From contig DBHE01000113.1 in NCBI GenBank assembly GCA_002296055.1, forward strand, positions 1 to 8,370: DNA of 8,370 nucleotides. The letters run 5' to 3'. This document shows positions 1 to 8,280 of this stretch, in pieces. The position numbers were made by a program, and so were the translations under genes. The stretch is from Pseudomonadaceae bacterium UBA836. Lineage in GTDB: Bacteria > Pseudomonadota > Gammaproteobacteria > Pseudomonadales > Pseudomonadaceae. The notes beneath the pieces were generated by a model. It was not told where the DNA came from. It saw nothing but the letters and a program-made list of their open reading frames with translations, and ran no database searches. Position 1 is the stretch's first letter. The number at the start of each line of letters is the position of its first letter.

Positions 1-1
1 T

Positions 2-571
2 GGCCGGCGTCGCTTCCTGGTGGCCGCCACGAGTGTGGTCGGTGCCGCCGGAGCAGTGGGGGCCGCAACCCCCTTCGTGGGGGCTTGGTTCCCCAGCGCC
101 CGAGCCAAGGCGGCAGGTGCGCCGGTGAAGGTAAATATCAGCAAGATCGAGCTGGGGCAGCAGATCGTAGTGGAATGGCGCGGTCAGCCCGTGTTCGTTT
201 CCCATCGTACGCCCGAGGCCATCGCGCTGCTGGATGAAACCGACTCCATCGTTGCGGATCCTCAGTCCGAGGCGTCAAACCAGCCGGAATACGTTGATGG
301 CAAGACGCGCGCCATCAAGCCTGAGATTCTGGTGGTGATGGGTGTTTGTACGCACCTGGGTTGCTCCCCGCTATTCAAGCCGGAAGTGGCAGCCGCCGAC
401 ATGGGCGCTGACTGGAAGGGTGGCTATTTCTGCCCTTGTCACGGTTCCCACTATGACATGTCCGGTCGTGTCCACAAGGGGCAGCCTGCGCCTCTGAACC
501 TGCCGGTTCCGCCATATTCTTATGAGACTGATGACGTGATCGTGGTCGGCGTGGATCAGGAGAGCGCGTGA
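2..571 (+). CDS. petA: Ubiquinol-cytochrome c reductase Rieske iron-sulfur subunit, 5'-truncated by window edge
   Basis: Iron-sulfur subunit of cytochrome bc1; it accepts an electron from quinol at the Qo site and passes it to cytochrome c1 on the periplasmic side of the inner membrane. The reading frame is open from base 2 and gives 189 visible residues. The first visible residues, GRRRFLVAATSVVGAAG, are a twin-arginine export signal merging into the single N-terminal membrane anchor. Both Rieske boxes are present: CTHLGC (cluster ligands Cys at 347 and His at 353, disulfide Cys at 362) and CPCHGSH (ligands Cys at 431 and His at 440, disulfide Cys at 437). The GTG at base 20 lies inside the Tat signal, so the true start is upstream of the window, probably fewer than ten codons away given the usual length of about 197 aa. 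The stop TGA shares its last base with the petB start. Identification is very secure. Confidence 0.97.
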   Translation, partial: GRRRFLVAATSVVGAAGAVGAATPFVGAWFPSARAKAAGAPVKVNISKIELGQQIVVEWRGQPVFVSHRTPEAIALLDETDSIVADPQSEASNQPEYVDGKTRAIKPEILVVMGVCTHLGCSPLFKPEVAAADMGADWKGGYFCPCHGSHYDMSGRVHKGQPAPLNLPVPPYSYETDDVIVVGVDQESA

Positions 572-1794
572 TGAACAAACTGATGCAGTGGGTCAACGAG
601 CGGATGTCCGTCACTCAGGTGATGGAAGATCACCTGACCAAATACTACGCTCCCAAGAACTTCAACTTCTTCTATTTCTTCGGCTCGCTGGCCATGCTGG
701 TGCTGGTAAACCAGCTGGTTACCGGTATCTGGCTGACCATGAGCTACGAGCCGTCTGCTGATGGCGCCTTTGCTTCCGTCGAGTACATCATGCGTGATGT
801 CGAGTACGGCTGGCTGCTGCGCTACCTGCACTCTACCGGCGCCTCGGCGTTCTTCGTCGTCATCTACCTGCACATGTTGCGCGGCCTGATGTACGGCTCC
901 TACCAGAAGCCGCGTGAGCTGATCTGGCTGTTCGGTATGCTGATCTACTTGGTGCTGATGGGTGAGGCCTTTATGGGCTACCTGCTGCCCTGGGGTCAGA
1001 TGTCCTACTGGGGTGCCCAGGTAATCATCTCGCTGTTCGGTGCCATTCCGTTCATCGGTCCGGATCTGGCCCAGTGGGTGCGTGGTGACTTCCTGATCTC
1101 CGGTATCACTCTGAACCGCTTCTTCGCACTGCACGTTATTGCGCTGCCGATCGTGTTGCTGGGTCTGGTTGTGCTGCACATCATTGCGCTGCACGAGGTT
1201 GGCTCCAACAACCCTGACGGTATCGATATCAAGAAGTACAAGGACGAGAACGGCAAGCCGCTGGACGGCATCGCCTTCCACCCTTACTACACCGTCAAGG
1301 ACATTGTCGGCGTGGTGGTCTTCCTGTTCGTGTTCTGCTCCATCGTGTTCTTCTTCCCGGAGATGGGTGGTTACTTCCTGGAGAAGCCGAACTTCGAAAT
1401 CGCTAACCAGCTGAAGACGCCTGACCACATTGCCCCGGTTTGGTACTTCACGCCGTTCTACGCGATCTTGCGCGCTGTTCCCTCCATTGCAGGCTCTGCC
1501 TTCCCGGGCGTTCTGGCGATGGGTGCAGCAATCGCGATTCTGTTTGTGTTGCCCTGGCTGGACCGTAGCCCGGTTCGCTCCATTCGCTACAAAGGCTGGA
1601 TGAGCAAACTGTGGCTGGTGATCTTCTGTGTCTGCTTCGTCGTGCTGGGTGTGTTGGGTGCCATCCCGTCTACACCGATTCGCACGCTGCTGTCCCAGAT
1701 TTGCACCGTTCTGTATTTCGCCTTCTTCTTCCTGATGCCGTTCTACACCCGGATGGAGAAGACCAAACCGGTTCCGGAGAGGGTTACTGGATAA
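571..1794 (+). CDS. petB: Cytochrome b subunit of the bc1 complex
   Basis: Membrane core of the bc1 complex, carrying two b hemes and the Qo and Qi quinone sites. The ATG at 571 gives 407 aa. It is preferred over the adjoining GTG at 568 because AGGAG at 558-562 sits 8 nt before it and remembered Pseudomonas homologues begin MNK. Heme ligands are visible as H87/H101 in one helix and H188/H203 in another. The GSNNPDG loop follows the second pair, and the Qo-site motif reads PVWY (residues 289-292) where mitochondria have PEWY. There are about eight hydrophobic segments, the last near residues 345-395. This is a full-length fused cytochrome b, not the split b6/subunit IV type. It overlaps petA by one base (TGATG) and petC by one base (TAATG), which suggests translational coupling and balanced subunit supply. 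Confidence 0.97.
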   Translation: MNKLMQWVNERMSVTQVMEDHLTKYYAPKNFNFFYFFGSLAMLVLVNQLVTGIWLTMSYEPSADGAFASVEYIMRDVEYGWLLRYLHSTGASAFFVVIYLHMLRGLMYGSYQKPRELIWLFGMLIYLVLMGEAFMGYLLPWGQMSYWGAQVIISLFGAIPFIGPDLAQWVRGDFLISGITLNRFFALHVIALPIVLLGLVVLHIIALHEVGSNNPDGIDIKKYKDENGKPLDGIAFHPYYTVKDIVGVVVFLFVFCSIVFFFPEMGGYFLEKPNFEIANQLKTPDHIAPVWYFTPFYAILRAVPSIAGSAFPGVLAMGAAIAILFVLPWLDRSPVRSIRYKGWMSKLWLVIFCVCFVVLGVLGAIPSTPIRTLLSQICTVLYFAFFFLMPFYTRMEKTKPVPERVTG

Positions 1795-2582
1795 TGAAAA
1801 AACAACTGATTGCCCTGATGTTTGCACTGGTACCGGCATTGGCTTCGGCCGCCGGTGGCAGTGGCTACCACTTGGATGAGGCCAACATCGACCTGACTGA
1901 CAAGGCCGCTCTGCAGGATGGTGCGCGTACCTTCGTCAACTACTGCATGGGTTGTCACGCCGCGCAGTACCAGCGCTATGAGCGTGTGGCGACTGATCTG
2001 GGTATCCCGGAACAGCTGATGCTGGATAACCTGGTCTTCACTGAGGGCGCCCTGATCGGTGACCACATGAAGAACGGCATGCGTGGTGAGGATGCCAAGA
2101 AGTGGTTTGGTGCGGCGCCGCCGGATCTGACCCTTGTGGCGCGTGTACGCGGTACCGACTGGCTGTATACCTACCTGCGTACCTTCTACGAAGACCCCTC
2201 GCGTCCGCTGGGTGCCAACAACAAGGTGTTCCCGAACGTGGGTATGCCGAACGTGCTGGCCGAGCTGCAGGGTCGCCAAGTGATCGGCTGCAAGGCAATG
2301 CCGGTGAAGGATGAGCACGGCAATATCATGCGTGACACCCTGAGCGGCGACATCATCAAGGATGAGCAGTGTGATGTGCTGACTGTTGTGCCGGACACCG
2401 GCACCCAGACTGAGGAAGAGTTCGATACCACGGTGCGTAACCTGGTGACCTTCCTGGCCTACTCGGCAGACCCGATCAAGCTCGAACGCCATCGTATCGG
2501 TGTCTATGTGCTGTTGTACCTGGCCTTCCTGTTCGTGTTCGCTTACTTGCTCAAGCGCGAATACTGGCGGGATGTCCATTGA
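1794..2582 (+). CDS. petC: Cytochrome c1 subunit of the bc1 complex
   Basis: Periplasmic c-type heme subunit that takes electrons from the Rieske protein and hands them to soluble cytochrome c. The ATG at 1794 overlaps the petB stop; GGAGAGGG at 1776-1783 is the likely ribosome binding site. The product has 262 aa. A Sec signal (MKKQLIALMFALVPALASAA) is followed by the heme-binding CMGCH (C51, C54, H55), and the probable axial Met151 lies in NVGMPNVL. The C-terminal segment, roughly residues 237-256, is a membrane anchor followed by basic KREYW. Two further cysteines, C166 and C193, lie after the axial Met and could form a disulfide. An in-frame ATG far upstream at 1611 is inside petB and would remove the signal peptide from the N-terminus, so it was not used. 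Last gene of the pet operon, followed by a terminator. Confidence 0.96.
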   Translation: MKKQLIALMFALVPALASAAGGSGYHLDEANIDLTDKAALQDGARTFVNYCMGCHAAQYQRYERVATDLGIPEQLMLDNLVFTEGALIGDHMKNGMRGEDAKKWFGAAPPDLTLVARVRGTDWLYTYLRTFYEDPSRPLGANNKVFPNVGMPNVLAELQGRQVIGCKAMPVKDEHGNIMRDTLSGDIIKDEQCDVLTVVPDTGTQTEEEFDTTVRNLVTFLAYSADPIKLERHRIGVYVLLYLAFLFVFAYLLKREYWRDVH

Positions 2583-2607
2583 TCACCCTGTCTGTTTAGT
2601 GATCACT
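2580..2607. repeat. Short inverted repeat spanning the petC stop codon
   Basis: TGATCAC at 2580-2586, whose first three bases are the petC stop codon, is the exact reverse complement of GTGATCA at 2599-2605, with a 12-nt spacer. The right copy lies within a 10-bp perfect palindrome, AGTGATCACT (2598-2607), which runs into the left arm of the terminator stem. It could fold as a small hairpin beside the terminator, bind a dimeric protein, or be chance. The sequence match is certain; the function is unknown. Confidence 0.5.
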
Positions 2608-2638
2608 GCGCGCCCCTTGAGGGCGCGCAGTCGTTTCT
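2605..2638 (+). terminator. Rho-independent terminator of petABC
   Basis: A perfect 11-bp stem, left arm ACTGCGCGCCC (2605-2615), 5-nt loop CTTGA (2616-2620) and right arm GGGCGCGCAGT (2621-2631), is followed by TCGTTTCT. The stem is very GC-rich, but the T-tract is short and interrupted. It begins 22 nt after the petC stop and fits as the end of the pet transcript. The loop bases TTGA may also serve the next promoter. Confidence 0.8.
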
Positions 2639-2648
2639 GGGGTATAAT
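2617..2648 (+). promoter_or_regulatory. Probable sigma-70 promoter of sspAB
   Basis: TATAAT at 2643-2648 is a perfect consensus -10 box, about 95 bp before the sspA start and just downstream of the pet terminator. The best -35 candidate is TTGAGG at 2617-2622 (4 of 6 matches), lying in the terminator loop and right arm; its 20-bp spacer is longer than the usual 16-18. Positions at a normal 17-bp distance (AGGGCG) match poorly, and there is no extended TGn. The promoter may therefore rely on the -10 box plus an activator. Predicted transcript start is near 2655. The -10 is clear; the -35 is doubtful. Confidence 0.6.
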
Positions 2649-2660
2649 GGCCGTTCGTGC

Positions 2661-2691
2661 GCGCGGGCCCGTCCCCGCGCTTGTTTATTTT
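2661..2691 (+). terminator. Terminator-like hairpin in the sspA leader (attenuator or second pet terminator)
   Basis: GCGCGGG (2661-2667) pairs with CCCGCGC (2674-2680) across a 6-nt loop, giving a 7-bp all-GC stem. The following bases TTGTTTATTTT (2681-2691) are nine T of eleven, the pattern of an intrinsic terminator. It lies within a few bases of the predicted sspA transcript start, so it may be a back-up terminator for pet read-through, a leader attenuator, or a 5' stabilising stem. The remaining leader (2692-2743) holds a 5-bp hairpin GCAGG/CCTGC at 2701-2713 and the ribosome binding site GAGGG at 2732-2736, 7 nt before the sspA ATG. Confidence 0.5.
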
Positions 2692-2743
2692 GGGCGCCAT
2701 GCAGGGTGCCTGCCGCAGTCCTTAGAAGGATGAGGGTCGAAAT

Positions 2744-3373
2744 ATGGGCGTTACCGCCAACAAGCGTTCTTCCATGGCGTTTTTCTCTGACCCGCTGGAT
2801 CACTACTGCCATCGGGTCAGGATTGTGCTGGCGGAAAAGGGCGTCACCGTCGATGTAGTCGATGTTGAGCCTGGTGATTACCCCCAGGAGCTGGCCGAGA
2901 ACAATCCTTACAACAGCGTTCCCACGCTGCTTGATCGTGACCTTGTGCTCTACGAGCCAAATATCATGATGGAGTATCTGGACGAGCGCTTCCCGCACCC
3001 GCCGCTGCTGCCGGTTTACCCGGTGGCGCGCGCCAACAGCCGGTTGCTGATGTATCGCGTGCAGCGCGATTGGTGTCGTCTGGTGGATATCATTGTTGAC
3101 CCCAAGAGTGCTAGCGCCGAGGTGACTCGGGCGCGCAAGGAGTTGCGCGAAAGTCTGACCGGCGTTGCGCCGGTATTCGCTGAGATGCCGTTTTTCATGA
3201 GCGAGGAGTTCAGTCTGGTGGACTGCTGCATCGCCCCGATCCTTTGGCGTTTGCCGCAGTTGGGCGTAGAGCTGCCCAAGCAGGCCAAGCCGCTGCAGGA
3301 TTACATGGAGCGCATCTTCCAGCGTGAGGGCTTTATCGCCAGTTTGTCGCCGGCCGAGCGGGACATGCAGTAA
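2744..3373 (+). CDS. sspA: Stringent starvation protein A, RNA polymerase-associated regulator
   Basis: Member of the SspA family, which has a glutathione-S-transferase fold but acts by binding RNA polymerase holoenzyme rather than by catalysis; in E. coli and relatives it affects stationary-phase, acid-stress and virulence gene expression. The product is 209 aa, close to the 212 aa of E. coli SspA. The thioredoxin-like N-domain (about 10-85) has [16 protein letters not shown] followed by the VPTL turn (59-62). The all-helical C-domain covers about 95-205. The P84-H85-P86 pocket needed for E. coli SspA activity is present at the same positions. The start is chosen for the GAGGG site 7 nt upstream and for N-terminal similarity to remembered homologues (ANKRS, M, then FS-P). 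It is first in a two-gene unit with sspB, 28 nt downstream. Confidence 0.95.
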   Translation: MGVTANKRSSMAFFSDPLDHYCHRVRIVLAEKGVTVDVVDVEPGDYPQELAENNPYNSVPTLLDRDLVLYEPNIMMEYLDERFPHPPLLPVYPVARANSRLLMYRVQRDWCRLVDIIVDPKSASAEVTRARKELRESLTGVAPVFAEMPFFMSEEFSLVDCCIAPILWRLPQLGVELPKQAKPLQDYMERIFQREGFIASLSPAERDMQ

Positions 3374-3401
3374 ATCCATCTGAATTCGGGAGGAAACAGG
3401 C

Positions 3402-3818
3402 ATGACCGAGATGAATTCCAGTCGGCCCTACCTGGTACGTGCGCTGTACGAGTGGATTCTTGATAATCAGTGCACCCCCTACCTGCTGGTCAATGCCGAG
3501 TACCGCGATACGGCGGTACCGGCTGGCTTCGTCGAAGATGGCCAGATCGTGTTGAACCTGTCGCCCAGTGCCGTGCGTCAGCTGGATATGGATAACGACC
3601 GTATCTGTTTTGACGGACGCTTCGGTGGTGTTGCTCAGCAGGTGTGGATACCTGTTGGGGCGGTAATGGCGATTTACGCCCGTGAGAACGGGCAGGGCAT
3701 GGTGTTTGAGCTTGAGCCCAGCTCTCCGCCGCCAGAAGATGGCCCGGGCGAGGACGAGGTGCGCGAATCGGCGCCGGCGCGTCCCGAGGGTCGCCCGTCT
3801 CTGAAAGTGGTTAAGTAA
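3402..3818 (+). CDS. sspB: ClpXP protease specificity-enhancing factor SspB
   Basis: Cytoplasmic adaptor that binds ssrA-tagged peptides released from stalled ribosomes and tethers them to ClpX for degradation by ClpXP. The product is 138 aa. The folded substrate-binding domain (about 7-103) includes RPYLVRALYEWILDNQ near the start and IYARENGQGMVFE near its end. An acidic, Pro/Ser/Glu-rich flexible linker (about 104-129) follows. The tail GRPSLKVVK (130-138) matches the XB motif that docks on the ClpX N-domain; E. coli ends in LRVVK. GGGAGG at 3388-3393 is a strong ribosome binding site 8 nt before the ATG; a second in-frame ATG at 3411 is less well placed. The linker is shorter than in E. 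coli SspB, with the same order of parts. Probably co-transcribed with sspA. Confidence 0.95.
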   Translation: MTEMNSSRPYLVRALYEWILDNQCTPYLLVNAEYRDTAVPAGFVEDGQIVLNLSPSAVRQLDMDNDRICFDGRFGGVAQQVWIPVGAVMAIYARENGQGMVFELEPSSPPPEDGPGEDEVRESAPARPEGRPSLKVVK

Positions 3819-3824
3819 CCATTG

Positions 3825-3870
3825 CCACCAACAAAAACGCCCCGCAGTTGCGGGGCGTTTTTGTTGGTGG
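3825..3870. terminator. Bidirectional rho-independent terminator between sspB and dolP
   Basis: A near-palindromic inverted repeat has arms at 3825-3846 and 3849-3870, complementary over 22 bp with no mismatch around a central GT. The core is a GC stem (CGCCCCGC / GCGGGGCG) flanked by AAAAA on the left and TTTTT on the right. Read on either strand, it gives a GC hairpin followed by a T-run. It lies 6 nt after the sspB stop and 12 nt past the dolP stop, so it serves both convergent transcripts. Confidence 0.93.
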
Positions 3871-3882
3871 GGTGGCGCGGCG

Positions 3883-5424
<1,542 letters not shown>

Positions 5425-5425
<1 letters not shown>

Positions 5426-7248
5426 CAGAACGCGTTGGACCCGTCTTCGGTTGCGGGCTGCAGTACCCCGTTCTGGATTTCACCCCACGACAGCTCGCGT
5501 TGAATGCGGCCGCCCTGGTCCAATGACAGGGTGCCGGTCGCGCCTTCAATACGGGTTTCCGGGTATTGGCGCATCTGCGGCAGGCGAGCAAAGATGCGCT
5601 GGGTGTCGACGCCCATCGCGTACAAGCGCCCGAGTGCCCCGCCGGCTTGCGGCCAGTTGCCAGTGACAGCACCGTACAGCGGGTCGTTGTGGTCGAGCAG
5701 CCAGGGAATTTCTGCAATCAGCAGACCTTCCAGGTCGGCGTTCTGCAGGCCGCTCGGGTCAATCTGGTAGGCGTGCGAGGTGGCGTAGACCGGCAGCTCC
5801 GCAGCGTACTGGAAGGCCAGTGTGGGCTTGATCTGACGTGCCTGCAGTGGCGTGGCTGCAAGGAACAGGGCGTCCAGGTCTTGGCGTGGGGTGGGCTGCG
5901 CCATCACGCTGCCGAGGATGCCCTGGACGCGATTGGCACGGCGCTCGCTTTGTTGGATTTTCAACAGCTCGCCCATCTGGTTTGCGACGGCGGCGGGCTG
6001 ATCGACCAGCTCCTGACCGAGAATGCTGCCACCCATGGCTTCCCACTCGCTGATGAAGGCGCGGCTGGCGCGCTGGCTCCAGTCGTCGTGAGTGCTGAGT
6101 GTAGCCATCCGGCGGTGCCCGTCGTTCCAGGCGCGTTGGGCGGCCGAACGGGCCTCGTCTTCAGGGGCGAGGCCGAACTGGTAAAAGCTGCTGCCACCTG
6201 CAGGCTGCTCGGCATAGTTGAGCGCCAGGGTGGGCAGAGGCAGCTGTGGCTGGCTGGCCAGCTGTGCGACCTTGTCTTTTTCCAGGGGGCCGATCATCCA
6301 TTGCACGCCATCGCGCTGCGCCTGGTTCAGGGCGTCGATCACCTGGGCGTACTGGGTGCTGTCGTAGAGGGTTACCTGCGGCTGCTCCAGGCCTTCGCTT
6401 TGCGCCTGGTATTGGGCTGCAAGGAAGCCGTCGCGCAGGGCTTGGGCGGCTCCGCTCAAGGGGCCGTTGAAGGGCAGTAGCAGGCCAATGTGCGTTGGCC
6501 GGCTGGCATGCAGTGATTCGATTTGCTGAACCGGCTCGGGCAGCTGTGCGGCGGCCGGATGATTGGGGTGCTCGTCTTTCCAGGCATTCAGCGCGCGGAT
6601 CTGCAGGTCCAGGTTGCGCTCGGTGCGGGTGATGAGTGCCAGCTCCAGCCAGCCAGCATAGTCGCCGCTGGCACCTTGTGCAGCCTGCTGCAGGGCGGCC
6701 GTGTCGGCGCTGCTGAGGCTCTCCCAGATAGCCTGGCGATTGTTGGCTTGGCGGCTGGCGGGCAGCAGTGCGTCAATGTAAACGCGCTCGCGAGCGGATT
6801 CGATGGGGCGGTCGTTCGCCTCCAGAATATCGGCACGCAGTTGCTGGATGCGCAGCTGTTCCTCTACCGGGCGCATATCCAGTTGCTGTAGCGAGTTGTG
6901 CTGGATGGCACGCAGGGCGCCGCTGGTATCGCCGAGGGACAGTGCGCTGGTGGCCTGCAGCTCGCTGAAGCGAATCTGCTGGTCGGTCGGCAGGTCGCTC
7001 TGCGGGATACGCTGGAGGATCTGCTGTGCCTGCTCTGGGTTACCGGCATTGAGCGCGGTCTGGGCGGCGTGCAGGCGCAGCAGGTTGGCCTCGGCGCCTT
7101 CGCTGCGGTCCGCGTCCTTGAGAATCTCGTCTACCGAGGCCTGCGGTGTGCGGGGCAGCTCGTCGAGACTCTGCGGTCCGGAGGCGCAGCCGGCCAGTAG
7201 CGCGGACAGGGTCAGGGCGAGGGCGGACAGGCGAAGCGTGCGAGGCAT
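5425..7248 (-). CDS. lpoA: Outer-membrane lipoprotein activator of penicillin-binding protein 1A
   Basis: LpoA is anchored in the outer membrane, reaches through the periplasm and stimulates the peptidoglycan synthase PBP1A. The product is 607 aa. The signal peptide from [14 protein letters not shown] ends in lipobox LAGC with lipidated Cys21. An N-terminal helical, TPR-like domain (about 30-245) has repeated Ala/Leu/Gln-rich helices such as [13 protein letters not shown]. The C-terminal domain, beginning at [15 protein letters not shown] (252 onward), has the type I periplasmic-binding-protein fold and runs to about residue 590. The start at 7248 is chosen because the lipoprotein signal begins there and AAGGA lies 10 nt upstream (7259-7263); an in-frame start at 7368 would add 40 residues before the signal. 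First gene of a four-gene envelope operon, divergent from rsmI. Confidence 0.94.
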
Positions 7249-7296
7249 GCGGAGGGTATCCTTACGTGCGAGCAGAGCGGACGGGTGATTGGCGCT

Positions 7297-7325
7297 ATTG
7301 TAGCCGTGGCGCCGTGCAATCTCCA
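7297..7325 (-). promoter_or_regulatory. Probable sigma-70 promoter of the lpoA-yraN-gmhA-dolP operon
   Basis: On the minus strand, TGGAGA (7325-7320, 4 of 6 matches to TTGACA) is followed by a 17-bp spacer and TACAAT (7302-7297, 5 of 6 matches to TATAAT). The predicted start near 7290 leaves a leader of about 40 nt before the lpoA ATG, which includes the AAGGA ribosome binding site. The placement and optimal spacer support the call; it has not been tested. Confidence 0.6.
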
Positions 7326-7355
7326 AGGCAAGCGGCAGTGCTCTGGTGCCTGCTG

Positions 7356-7361
7356 TACAAT
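7356..7361 (+). promoter_or_regulatory. Possible -10 box for rsmI
   Basis: TACAAT at 7356-7361 (5 of 6 matches) lies 28 nt before the rsmI ATG in the divergent region. No good -35 is seen at 16-18 bp; the best is GCGGCA with 3 of 6 matches. The transcript would have a leader of only about 20 nt, holding a weak ribosome binding site (GAGA, near 7379-7382). Confidence 0.42.
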
Positions 7362-7389
7362 GCGTCACACATTATTACCGAGAATCGCC

Positions 7390-8247
7390 ATGACCATCGC
7401 TGCCGGCACCCTGTTTGTGGTTGCCACCCCCATCGGCAATTTGCAGGATCTGACCCCGCGTGCGCTGCAGGTTTTGCGGGAGGTGAGTCTGATTGCTGCC
7501 GAGGATACGCGCCATAGCGCACGTCTGATGCAGCACTTCGGCATCAACACGCCAATGACCGCCTGTCACGACCATAACGAGCGCGACAAGGGGCAGCGTC
7601 TGGTCGAGCGCCTGCTGGCGGGTGAAAGTCTGGCGTTGATCTCCGATGCTGGTACGCCGCTGATCTCCGACCCAGGCTATCATCTGGTGCGCCAGGCTCG
7701 CGAAGCTGGGATACGCGTCTCACCGGTGCCTGGCGCCTGTGCATTGATTGCTGCGTTGAGCGCCGCCGGGATGCCTTCTGATCGGTTTGCTTTTGAGGGT
7801 TTTTTGCCGGCCAAGGCGCACGGGCGGCAGCAGCGCCTGCAGGCGTTGCAAGGTGAGCAGCGCACCTGGCTGGTGTATGAGGCGCCGCACCGTTTGTTGG
7901 AGTGCCTGCAAGATATGCAGAAAGTGCTGGGTGGCGAGCGTCGAGTGCTGCTGGCTCGTGAGCTGACCAAAACCTTCGAGACCCTGCACGCGGCGCCGTT
8001 GGCCGAGTTGGTAGCCTGGGTAGCGGCAGACAGCGATCAGCAGCGCGGTGAGTGTGTGCTGGTGGTTGAAGGGGCGCCGGAGCCGGAAGCGGATGAGGTC
8101 AGTGCGCAAACCCTGCACATACTGGATTTGCTGCTGGCCGAGCTGCCTGTCAAGCGCGCCGCCCGGCTGGCGGCCGAGATTACCGGTGCGCGCAAGAACC
8201 AGTTGTACCAGATCGCGCTGGAGCGCGATGGCAACACGTCGCGTTGA
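7390..8247 (+). CDS. rsmI: 16S rRNA (cytidine-1402-2'-O)-methyltransferase
   Basis: RsmI uses S-adenosylmethionine to methylate the ribose of C1402 in the decoding centre of 16S rRNA, the base that RsmH (usually encoded nearby in the dcw cluster) methylates at N4. The product is 285 aa, as in E. coli (286). The SPOUT-unrelated tetrapyrrole-methylase fold shows [16 protein letters not shown] (11-26), AAEDTRH (36-42), the SAM-site loop [13 protein letters not shown] (84-96), then [23 protein letters not shown] and ARELTKTFE. The C-terminal helical extension has the [15 protein letters not shown] pattern. The start at 7390 puts the conserved core ten residues in; in-frame starts at 7285 and 7360 add sequence with no family resemblance. 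It transcribes away from lpoA and toward rnpB. Confidence 0.95.
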   Translation: MTIAAGTLFVVATPIGNLQDLTPRALQVLREVSLIAAEDTRHSARLMQHFGINTPMTACHDHNERDKGQRLVERLLAGESLALISDAGTPLISDPGYHLVRQAREAGIRVSPVPGACALIAALSAAGMPSDRFAFEGFLPAKAHGRQQRLQALQGEQRTWLVYEAPHRLLECLQDMQKVLGGERRVLLARELTKTFETLHAAPLAELVAWVAADSDQQRGECVLVVEGAPEPEADEVSAQTLHILDLLLAELPVKRAARLAAEITGARKNQLYQIALERDGNTSR

Positions 8248-8272
8248 CGGGCGTGGCGCCTGCCGCTAATCT
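8244..8272 (+). promoter_or_regulatory. Probable rnpB promoter overlapping the end of rsmI
   Basis: TTGACG at 8244-8249 (5 of 6 matches to the -35 consensus) contains the rsmI stop codon TGA at 8245-8247. A 17-bp spacer leads to TAATCT at 8267-8272, which keeps the first TA and final T of the -10. The predicted start, about 8279-8281, coincides with the first base of the RNase P RNA. This agreement is the main support. Confidence 0.68.
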
Positions 8273-8280
8273 TGCCGCCG

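Noticed and set aside
556..1839. A 427-codon open frame on the minus strand across petB
   Set aside because: It lies wholly antisense to a certain gene, and its product is a low-complexity mix rich in Gln, His, Asp and Val with no recognisable domain. It reflects codon bias of petB read backwards.
1743..2579. A 278-codon minus-strand frame across petC
   Set aside because: It is antisense to petC, has no family resemblance, and shows the same His/Gln-rich shadow composition.
2744..3373. sspA as an active glutathione S-transferase
   Set aside because: The fold is shared, but the sequence follows SspA throughout, with the P-H-P pocket, and the partner gene sspB follows.
2603..3403. A 266-codon minus-strand frame across sspA and its leader
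   Set aside because: It is antisense to sspA and would run through the pet terminator and sspA promoter. The product is not protein-like.
5566..6480. A 304-codon plus-strand frame inside lpoA
   Set aside because: It is antisense to the well-supported lpoA gene, and the product has no recognisable motif.
7249..7368. N-terminal extension of lpoA by 40 codons
   Set aside because: It would bury the lipoprotein signal peptide and extend past the predicted promoter. The start at 7248 has a good ribosome binding site.
7285..7389. N-terminal extensions of rsmI from 7285 or 7360
   Set aside because: The extra residues do not resemble RsmI, and the 7360 start lies within the proposed -10 box.
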